Positions 56,601-64,000 of a stretch of 64,000 bases of DNA are shown piece by piece. This DNA is from Platerodrilus igneus. Taxonomy: Eukaryota; Arthropoda; Insecta; Coleoptera; Lycidae. The stretch is taken from contig JARFIW010001346.1 of assembly GCA_036346225.1 (NCBI GenBank), positions 62,001 to 126,000 on the forward strand, in the 5' to 3' direction. The notes beneath the pieces are model-generated. The model was given only the letters and a program-made list of their open reading frames with translations, did no database searches and was not told the origin of the DNA. Within the stretch, counting starts at the first letter, position 1. Every line of letters starts with the position of its first letter. Both the position numbers and the translations under genes were made by a program.

Positions 56601-57814
56601 AAAAACATTCCGCGAATTACATATCCCTATATTAATATGTATTTAAAAGTAAACGTAGTAATTATGTCTTAGATATAGCATGATACATTGTATAAAGGAA
56701 TGTAATATAATAAGCGTCAACGGAGTTCATATTAGAAATAAGAATAAGAAACGACTGCTTTGTAACCCAGACGCAACTTGATACCACAAGTTAGGAAACA
56801 GTGAACTGCAATCATGCAGACTTATTTATAATTACCTAGAATAAAGACATTGTATGATTTATCAAGAAACAGCGAAAACGCAATATATGTAGTTTCCCAC
56901 AGAACGATGTGAGACTAGAGGTTTTATGTTAAATGTAAAAAGCCCTGCTCACCAGAAAGTCTTCGAACTTCATAACTTTAACATTGTTAGATGTTTAAGC
57001 TACTCATTCTTAATTATTAACTATTGATTAATTTAAATAATAACTTGTGGTATTTTTCAATTGATTTTACTTTGCGTTTAATGAATATAAGCGTTCAAAT
57101 CCATTGTAAATAAAACAAGTCATTTTGCAATTATAGAATTAAAATAAATTTGATAGTTGTGTTTTTTGGAAATAAAATCTTTTTAAAAAGAAGCACCCGA
57201 AAACTCAAAATTTATCTCGCGCCCTAGTTAAAAGATACTGCTTACAGTATAGTGTAGGGTACTTTGGGAATACCAGTGCATGATATTTTTTTGTCAATGG
57301 TTTATTTATAGTGGCGTTTATTGTTTATACAGTTATTTATAGGTTTGTTAAAAGTTATAGTTATAATGGAGAATAATAATGGAGCAAATAAGGTTGGTTT
57401 GGGGAAAAACTACTGCACGGTCAAGGCAGAGAAACTATATTTATCCTTTTCTTTGTTCCACAGTGGTCTTATGATTGTTCTTTTCCCTTGTAAAATATAC
57501 AAAACTATGTTTATTCGTGTGACGTATAGGACATGTGTCGTTTTTTCTCTCCAATCCAGGATTGAATATAAAACATACAAGATGAATATTAATAAACATT
57601 TCATGTTATATGTTTATTGTGAATGATGGATAGCATGTCTGTATTAAATGAAATGAAATAGTAAGTAAAAAGTGTGTTGTGTAATGAACCACAAGAATAA
57701 TTATGTAAAGGCAAGGGCAGCATATGCTTATTAAATAATAAAGCAAAGTAAATGACCAACGTGTTTGTCGCTGCGATGATTTTTTAACAAGAGGTTAAAA
57801 ATCATAAATCGTCA
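53641..57814. other. No recognised gene
   Basis: About 4.2 kb with only short frames (for example 55,491-55,727 and 57,321-57,626), none with a domain. The composition is AT-rich. A short SINE-tail-like patch lies at 54,836-54,866. It may be unique host intergenic DNA. Confidence 0.5.
54836..54866 (+). repeat. SINE 3'-tail-like fragment
   Basis: CCAATGTAGTACC, then TTCGGGTGGAGCATTGG, matches the 3' part of the SINE at 11,360-11,385. Only about 30 bases match, so it is a remnant or a chance sharing of a SINE/LINE tail. Confidence 0.4.
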
Positions 57815-57835
57815 TTCGCGCGCCTTTTTTCAAAT

Positions 57836-57943
57836 CGCTGCGCACCGCCACCACGTCGCCCGCCAGACGTAGGGCACCCATTCGGTCGCCACGCGCCTCT
57901 CAACTGCAGTGCGCCCCGGTCGCGTCGCCCACGCGACAGCCCT
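57836..57943. other. GC-rich patch rich in GTCGCC/CGCG
   Basis: About 108 bases that are mainly C and G, with repeated CGTCGCC, GGTCGCCACGCG and GTCGCCCACGCG, in a region otherwise about two-thirds AT. No gene recognised. Confidence 0.7.
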
Positions 57944-58788
57944 GAAGAAAAGTTTATTCGATATATTTTTTTAATAGATAGAATTTTACCTATATCTACT
58001 TTACCTTAAATGAAATATAACACTCTTCTCCAACCATATGCTACTTTATTTAAAATAGGGTGCGGTTAAGGAGTTTTTATTACATTTATGTTGCATTTTA
58101 CCGATAGATAAATAAGAGGAAATCATCCGTTGGATAGGGAAGAATGGGAACTTAATTACGCGCATATTCAGTAGCGCATGGAGGCGCTGCAGTATCATGG
58201 AAATATATTTAGCCTTCGTATGTCTCCGCTTATGAATGAAGAAGTATAAACAACCTAACCTCTATTCTACTTATTTTGTTTGGGAAGCCCTTCACCATCT
58301 TGAAGCTAATTCTAATGGTATTGTTGTTTATTACGAAATTCAAAGAATTGATGTTACAGGTATTCCAATTTTTAAGGCAGTGTTTAAAATACTAACTATA
58401 TTACGGTTTTAGCATAGTTCTCCTTCTTACAGTTATTTGTTGTTTTGTTCAGTAGCATTATTATTGGCAAGTTATTAAAATATGATTGACTTGGCAGGTA
58501 CGTTATTTTTTAAATCAGCGTTTAAAATTATTAATTAAATATTCTTGTAGTATACATCAGCGTAACACTTTCCATTAAATAGAGTACCGCAATGCCTATT
58601 GAGAAATTGATTTACCATTATGTTGCCAAAGGTTGAGAAAATACTTATTATTCTAACATAATTGATAACAACTATAGAAACAAAAAATGAATAGAAAGAA
58701 GTGTTTACTATATGCTTGCGAACTCTTACAATATCTGTTCTACAAGTGGAAAATATTATTGCAAGTATATTATTAGTTTGATCTCAAT
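57944..58788. other. No recognised feature
   Basis: AT-rich; upstream of the ORF1p-like gene and may hold its promoter, but no specific signal was found. Confidence 0.45.
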
Positions 58789-59441
58789 ATGCCTGGAAGT
58801 GAACGTAATCTAATATCTGATGCTTCACACAGTGATGAAAACGATGATGTTGTTGAAACTGTTTTAGCTTCACCTACATTTATCGAATATATTTGCAACA
58901 AAATAACTAAACGAATTTCTGATAAAATTGAGGCCATGTTTAAAGCTGTCGCTAATACAATTCAAGATCTACAGTTAGAACTTTGTGTTGCACAAAAGGT
59001 TAACAGCATTCAAGAAGACAAGTTTGACATCTTAAAGCAATAAGTAAGACGTAATAGTTTGCGTATTTACGGCCTGCCAGAATCCCCGGATAAAAATACT
59101 GATACTATACTTGTAAATATGTTTCAGAAAGAATTAGGCGTTGTTGTACACACGTGTTCCATTGATAGAAGTCATCGAATATTTCAAAAAGTCGAACGTA
59201 AACCTAAGCCGATTATTATAAGATTTAATTCTTATAACATACGAAATCTTGTTTACAAACAAAGATTCAAGTTAAAAGGATGTGACATAGTTATTAAAGA
59301 GAATTTAACTTTGGCTCGTCAAAATCTGCAGGTACACCAAAATTTTACTTATTGTAGTTTCTGAAGTAATGATGGTACTATTTCTCTTAAAGTTAACAAT
59401 GAAATCCATAAATTAAACAATATATCGATTTCAATAACTTA
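58789..59441 (+). pseudogene. ORF1p-like protein (coiled coil plus RRM-like domain), one in-frame stop
   Basis: The frame starts MPGSERNLISDASHSDEND. An acidic N-terminus is followed by a heptad-like helix (residues about 30-84, KITKRISDKIEAMFKAV). A TAA at 59,041-59,043 is followed in the same frame by RRNSLRIYGLPESPDKNTDT, VNMFQKELGV, IDRSHRIFQK and RKPKPIIIRFNSYNIRNLVY, then CDIVIKENLTLARQ. This is the RNA-binding core seen in insect L1-ORF1p-like (Transposase_22-like) proteins. A second stop at 59,362 is followed by the expected tail (DGTISLKVNNEIHKLN). A matching EN-RT gene is not attached: the next LINE piece is RTE-type. It could be a lone retroelement ORF1 or a domesticated relative now dead. 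Confidence 0.72.
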
Positions 59442-59837
59442 ACTAAAAACTAATATAATCAATAATTTGTTATGTTTAATTTTTTTCATCTGTTACTATT
59501 TTAATTATGAGCTTATAATAATGAATAGACATTTACTAGTTCACCTGTTAATCTTGAGCTCGTAATATCACAAACAATAATTTGAACTCGTTTAATTTAG
59601 ATTACATTAATTTGATTTATTTATTTTAATTTTTGATTTTTGTTATTGTATATATGCTATAGTGCGGTATAGTGTTGCAAACAATTAAATTTGGTGTTTT
59701 ATAACCACTACTTAAGTTCTATACTGTTATTATATAATTTTATTCGTTTTCAACTGGTATTCTTATTATATTATACTGGTTTAGCCGCTATTATCGATAA
59801 TTTAAGTGCTGACCCTGTTGCACTTAATTCCTTGGAT
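59442..59837. other. No recognised feature
   Basis: Very AT-rich spacer between the ORF1p-like relic and the RTE fragment. Confidence 0.5.
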
Positions 59838-60543
59838 TGTGTGCATATAGAGTTTGTAAATCTGGAAAAAGCATTCGACAATGTAAAATAGACACAGTTC
59901 TAACAGAGAGATATGCTATGAAAATTAACAAAACTAAAACTAAAATACTAGAATGCCAAGAAAGAAAAAATAAATCAAAATCTAGAATACAAATAGGACT
60001 TGAGAACTTACAAGAAGTGAAGGATTTCTGCTACCTAGGAAACCAAATAACGCAAGATGGGAAACGCACAAAAGATATAAAACAAGAATTAGCACAAGTT
60101 TGGGCTACATCTACCAAGAAAAAACAACTACTGTGTTCAAAGACAACAAACATAGAAACAAGAAAAAGATTGCTTAAAACATATGTGAGGACCACAGAAC
60201 TTCACCGCTGTGTAAGCTGAACAGTAGGAGCAGCGGACAAGAAAAAGGTGCAAGTCTTTGAAATGTGGTGCTACAGACGAATGATAAAGATAGAAAGAAA
60301 TATGTGGAAAACGGTAAAAAATAGGAGAGATAGGACGAGAGGCCACATACCACGGCATGAGGGAATAGTGCGGAATATACTAGAAGCAGAGATCGGAAAA
60401 AAGAGAAGAAGAGGCAGACCTAGGTTAGACTACTGCACACAGATAGTGAAAGATGTAGGCTGTAGGGGTTTCAGGGATATGTGTAGGCTAGCCCAGAGTA
60501 GAAATCAATGGAGGTACGCATCCAACCAATTCCAAGATGGATA
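59838..60543 (+). pseudogene. RTE-type LINE RT C-terminal part with internal deletion
   Basis: It begins at EFVNLEKAFDNVK (first catalytic Asp region, 59,850-59,888) and jumps directly to TVLTERYAMKINKTKTK. About 300 bases of RT, including the QGCALSP and FADD motifs, are deleted. It continues DFCYLGNQITQDGKR, KTYVRTTELHRC and VFEMWCYRRMIKI. A further small deletion joins to ERNMWKTVKNRRDR, ending RRGRPRLDYCTQIVKDVG and NQFQDG-stop at 60,541. It cannot be active. It is about 85-90 percent like the minus-strand element at 32.7-33.5 kb by eye. Confidence 0.85.
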
Positions 60544-60652
60544 AACTAATGACGAAAAAAATAACTGTGCTTAAACATGATGATTATTATAAGTAACTAC
60601 AAGAATTGGTTGGGCAATATTCTCGAATAATGTTAAGTGTGAAGGGATTTAC

Positions 60653-61285
60653 TGGAAAACCATTATTTCGGCAAACGTCTAAGTGTTGGGGATCTTAGTA
60701 GCCACAGGTTGCATAACCCCCTTCACTGAATCTCGGTGAAATAGGACATAAAATTAGAAAACAATAGAAGGGGAACGAGCTGTATACACATGCTGTGTGA
60801 GAATTTCAGGGAACTATGTAGGCTAGCTCAGAATATAAATAAGTGCAGGTACGTATCCAACCAGGAAAACCATTAATTCGGCAAACGTCTAAGTGTTGGG
60901 GGATCTTGGTAGCCACAGGTTGCTTAACCCCCTTCACTGAATCTCGGTGAAATAGGGCATAAAATTAGAAAACAATAGAAAGGGAACGAGCTGTATACAC
61001 ATGCTGTGTGAGAATTTCAGGGAACTATGTAGGCTAGCTCAGAATATAAATAAGTGCAGGTACGTATCCAACCAGGAAAACCATTAATTCGGCAAACGTC
61101 TAAGTGTTGGGGGATCTTGGTAGCCACAGGTTGCTTAACCCCCTTCAATGAATCTCGGTGAAATAGGGCATAAAATTAGAAAACAATAGAAGGGAAACGA
61201 GCTGTATACACATGCTGTGTGAGAATTTCAGGGAACTATGTAGGCTAGCTCAGAATATAAATAAGTGTAGGTACGTGTCCAACCA
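60653..61285 (+). repeat. 210-211-bp tandem repeat, three copies, in the LINE 3' region
   Basis: GGAAAACCATTA starts units at about 60,653, 60,864 and 61,074. Each unit runs through GGCAAACGTCTAAGTGTTGG, GAATCTCGGTGAAATAGG, AACGAGCTGTATACACATGC and AATAAGTGCAGGTACGT. Copies are about 97 percent alike. The minus-strand LINE (about 32,490-32,660 plus 31,260-31,490) has one such unit, so the array is a local expansion here. Confidence 0.88.
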
Positions 61286-62015
61286 GTTTTGAGACGGAAA
61301 ACCTAATGATGAAAAAATAAACGCAGATAAATCTGATGATTAGTATAAACAACTAGTTGTTGATTGCGAAATATATGCAGCTAATGTTGACTGTGCGAAA
61401 AGATATATTGGAAAATATATTAAATCGGTAAATGGTTAAGTGTTGGTGGAACTTGGCAGCCACAGGCTGCTTACCTCTCTTCACAACCACTGAAGGTAGG
61501 AAAAATAAGGTATATAACTGTAAAACAATAGAAGGTGACGGAACTGTATCTAACAAGAAAGAACTGCACCTATGAGGAAAGACAACAAACATAAAACAAG
61601 AAGAAAATTGTTGAAAGCATATGTGTGGAGCACAGCACAATATGCCTATGAAATACGGGCAGTCTGAAACGCAGACAGAAAAACGGTAGCAGCGTTTTGA
61701 AATACTGTGCTTCAGATGTATGAGGACGATAGCATGGACAAACACAGATAATAACAAATAGGTTATAGAAATAGTAGGGGAACAAGGATATCTGGGGAAA
61801 AAGAGAAATAGAACGGCGAAATACGTTCTAAAGCATTTTGGCGAATAGTATGGGATATATTACAAGCAGAGATAGGAAAAAAGAGGTAGATGTAGACCTA
61901 GATCAGATAGTGATAGATGCAGACTGTGCAAATTTCAGGGAAATGTGTAGGTTAGTTTAGAATAGGAAACAATGATGGTACGCGTCTAACCAGTTCCAGG
62001 ACTGAAAACCTAATG
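61286..62015 (+). pseudogene. Second, decayed RT C-terminal module of the LINE, with 3' tail
   Basis: Matches 30,717-31,440 in inverted orientation: GGAAAGACAACAAACAT, TGTGTGGAGCACAGCACAAT, GTAGCAGCGTTTTGAAATAC and CCAGGACTGAAAACCTAATG. It ends with (ATG)n that merges into a (TA)n tract. Open frames on the opposite strand are artefacts. No intact protein. Confidence 0.65.
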
Positions 62016-62017
62016 AT

Positions 62018-62019
62018 GA

Positions 62020-62062
<43 letters not shown>
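62018..62062. repeat. (TA)n microsatellite
   Basis: TA tract between the LINE tail and the tRNA-derived repeat cluster. Confidence 0.95.
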
Positions 62063-62067
<5 letters not shown>

Positions 62068-62149
62068 ATGAAATAATAACTTAGACTTTTATGCAAAGCC
62101 CAAATGATCATTTCAAATCGAGCTAGTAATTGAAAGATGGAAAATATAA

Positions 62150-62223
62150 GGTCTTGGACAGGACTTGAACCTGTATCCTGGTTTTGCTGGAACCATGCGT
62201 TTACCAATTGCGCCACCGAGACC
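62150..62223 (-). tRNA. tRNA-like segment, copy 1 of the 404-bp array
   Basis: Reads GGTCTCGG to CCAAGACC on the minus strand, 74 bases. Seven of eight acceptor pairs. D arm GCG/CGC around CAATTGGTAAA, anticodon arm TGGTT-CCAGCAA-AACCA (nominal AGC, but C instead of the universal T at position 33), T arm ACAGG-TTCAAGT-CCTGT. Probably a repeat-borne pseudo-tRNA driving RNA polymerase III. Confidence 0.45.
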
Positions 62224-62553
62224 GATGACGACAATTGGGAAATCTACAAATTTAAATCGTGTGCACGACTATATATAAACCTAACTTTCAATTACGTTTG
62301 GCATTTTTGTTAATCATATCTGACATTGTCAAGTTTTTGACTTATGTCAGTTATAGACAGGAAGCGGCGCTCAAAATTACGGCTATAAGCCAAGTATTAA
62401 ATATATAAATATTTTAGATAGTTAATTACACAGGATAAGTTGATAAATACTATCGTATTACAGTGAATAAGATGAAATAATAACATAGACCTTTATGCAA
62501 AGCCCAAATGATCATTTCAAATCGAGCTAGTAATTGAAAGATGGAAAATATAA

Positions 62554-62627
62554 GGTCTTGGACAGGACTTGAACCTGTATCCTGGTTTTGCTGGAACCAT
62601 GCGTTTACCAATTGCGCCACCGAGACC
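62554..62627 (-). tRNA. tRNA-like segment, copy 2 of the 404-bp array
   Basis: Identical to copy 1 at 62,150-62,223 in every base I compared. Confidence 0.45.
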
Positions 62628-62957
62628 GATGACGACAATTGGGAAATTTACAAATTTAAATCGTGTGCACGACTATATATAAACCTAACTTTCAATTACG
62701 TTTGGCATTTTTGTTAATCATATCTGACATTGTCAAGTTTTTGACTTATGTCAGTTATAGACAGGAAGCGGCGCTCAAAATTACGGCTATAAGCCAAGTA
62801 TTATATATATAAATATTTTAGATAGTTAATTACACAGGATAAGTTGATAAATACTATCGTATTACAGTGAATAAGATGAAATAATAACTTAGACCTTTAT
62901 GCAAAGCCCAAATGATGATTTCAAATAAAGCTAGTAATTGAAAGGTGGAAAATATAA

Positions 62958-63028
62958 GGTCTTGGACAAAACTTGAACCTGTATCCTGGTTTTGCCGGGA
63001 CTATGCGTTTACCAATTACGCCACCGCT
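62958..63028 (-). tRNA. tRNA-like segment, copy 3, 5' end cut at inversion junction
   Basis: Matches copies 1 and 2, with loop CCGGCAA, but the 5' acceptor strand is lost where CCACCG joins the inverted unit, so no acceptor stem can form. Confidence 0.4.
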
Positions 63029-63167
63029 TCCTGTCTATAACTGACATAAGTCAAAAACTTGACAATGTCAGATATGATTGACAAAAATGCCAAACGTAAT
63101 TGAAAGTTAGGTTTATATATAGTCGTGTACACGATTTAAATTTGTAAATTTCCCAATTGTCGTCATC

Positions 63168-63241
63168 GGTCTCGGTGGCGTAATTGGTAAACGCATGGTT
63201 CCGGCAAAACCAGGATACAGGTTCAAGTCCTGTCCAAGACC
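63168..63241 (+). tRNA. tRNA-like segment, inverted copy
   Basis: GGTCTCGG to CCAAGACC with one acceptor mismatch. The anticodon arm TGGTT-CCGGCAA-AACCA gives a nominal GGC. Position 33 is C, unusual for a working tRNA. A and B boxes are present (GGTGGCGTAATTGG, GGTTCAAGTCC). Confidence 0.45.
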
Positions 63242-63334
63242 TTATATTTTCCATCTTTCAATTACTAGCTCGATTTGAAATGATCATTTGGGCTTTGCAT
63301 AAAAGTCTAAGTTATTATTTCATGTTATTCACTG

Positions 63335-63337
<3 letters not shown>

Positions 63338-63373
<36 letters not shown>
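63338..63373. repeat. (TA)n microsatellite
   Basis: TA tract following the inverted tRNA-derived repeat. Confidence 0.95.
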
Positions 63374-63389
<16 letters not shown>

Positions 63390-64000
63390 TCAACTTACGT
63401 ATTCATTTGGTTATTATACTAATAATTATGACAGGTTGAAAATTAATAAATAGACTGTATATCTTTTACATTTTCTGTAATTCTTGTTTCATGCAATATT
63501 TCAAAGAAATTTCAATTAATCGAATTGGCGGTGGTGGCAAAATTATTCTTTCATACGGGCAGCTGATACCCTAGAAACGGCCGTGGGGATCACACACTAC
63601 TTTTTAAAGTTCCATAGGTGTCTTCATTCTTAAAAGAAGTAATTACTGAGGCCCTACGGTTATTTCCAATCTTATGTGCTATAAAGTATTGGTTTAAACT
63701 TTTTCATATAAATTCCGTTCATCGTGAATTCCGCTTGTACTAGTTCTAAAGTAATAGCAGTCGTAATCGTAAATTTTTTAATATATTTTTATCAAAGTGT
63801 GATGTATTCAAACTTACAATGTTTGTAGTTTCTAAACAAATGTAGATTTTACATAGTGCGTGTTTCTAACTTATGTCTCGTCACAATTTTATGCAACGTA
63901 TTAGTGACATTAGTGCCTGATGTTCAATAAAACTATATTACAAAAAATGTAATTTTATTAGTCGCAAGAAAGCAAGGACCAAAACGTAAGGCGGTATACC
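63374..64000. other. No recognised feature
   Basis: AT-rich sequence to the window edge, no gene or repeat supported. Confidence 0.45.

Larger units (their letters stand above)
62063..63330. repeat. 404-bp tandem tRNA-derived repeats meeting an inverted copy
   Basis: AAATAATAAC followed by TTAGAC or ATAGAC recurs at 62,071, 62,475 and 62,879, exactly 404 bases apart, with nearly identical text between. The third minus-strand unit breaks inside its tRNA-like part at CCACCG (63,028). It is fused to CTTCCTGTCTATAACTGACA of a plus-strand unit (63,029-63,330). The diverged cluster at 7020-8412 has the same two-way arrangement. Confidence 0.88.

Noticed and set aside
57321..57626. 101-codon frame as a host gene
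   Set aside because: No recognisable domain, competing frames on both strands, AT-rich composition; not enough support.
62010..62638. Repeated small proteins starting SSSVSVAQLVNAWFQQ
   Set aside because: They are the tRNA-like repeat units translated; the same text appears wherever the repeat does and it overlaps the tRNA cloverleaf.

Overview
The window looks like a gene-poor stretch of an animal nuclear genome, most likely an arthropod. It is AT-rich, full of (TA)n, (AC)n and (GT)n microsatellites, and built almost entirely of nested and decayed transposable elements. Nothing bacterial is visible: there are no operons or rRNA genes, and the tRNA-like sequences are repeat-derived. The arthropod guess rests on the mix of repeat families and is an inference.

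Layout. 1-3.1 kb: short repeats, a palindrome and the zinc-finger N-terminal part of a protein-primed family B DNA polymerase gene (Polinton/adintovirus/linear-plasmid type). 3.1-7 kb: a decayed Gypsy-class pol followed by an LTR-like unit. 7-8.4 kb: a cluster of tRNA-derived repeats. 10.2-11.5 kb: a dispersed repeat (family X) with a SINE flanked by a 14-bp target-site duplication. 11.5-17.8 kb: three LTR-leader-(TA)n modules head to tail. 17.8-18.7 kb: a roughly 960-bp fold-back hairpin with a hammerhead-like motif. 19.4-29.5 kb: the main find, a 10.13-kb DNA transposon with 9-bp target-site duplications. 30.3-36.1 kb: a second family X copy, inverted, split by a nearly full-length RTE-type LINE that itself carries a 1-kb insertion. 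37-39 kb: a 5' fragment of an R1/I-type LINE. 40-42.9 kb: a 5'-truncated Gypsy element with its 3' LTR. 42.9-51.1 kb: three more broken pieces of family B polymerase genes, interleaved with a SINE, an RTE fragment and a palindrome. 51.1-53.6 kb: an RNase-H-bearing LINE. 53.6-58.8 kb: no recognised gene. 58.8-59.4 kb: an ORF1p-like RNA-binding protein with one stop. 59.8-62 kb: an RTE copy with an internal deletion and 210-bp tandem repeats. 62-63.3 kb: 404-bp tandem copies of the tRNA-derived repeat, meeting an inverted copy.

The transposon at 19,365-29,493 is the element most likely to have been active recently. Its terminal inverted repeats of about 2.8-3.0 kb are mostly arrays of a roughly 172-bp monomer arranged as alternating dimers. 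Between them lies a minus-strand gene for a Mutator-like (MULE, FB/NOF/Phantom-like) transposase with a D-D-CxxH-E core. The gene reads as three exons separated by two introns of exactly 43 nt, both phase 1. The transposase frame runs, through one TGA codon, straight into an Ulp1-type cysteine protease joined to a C-terminal zinc-binding (PHD-like) module. Whether that TGA is a mutation or a regulated readthrough point is the most interesting open question here.

No host single-copy gene could be supported. Functional statements are from motif recognition by eye; family placements are inference unless stated.
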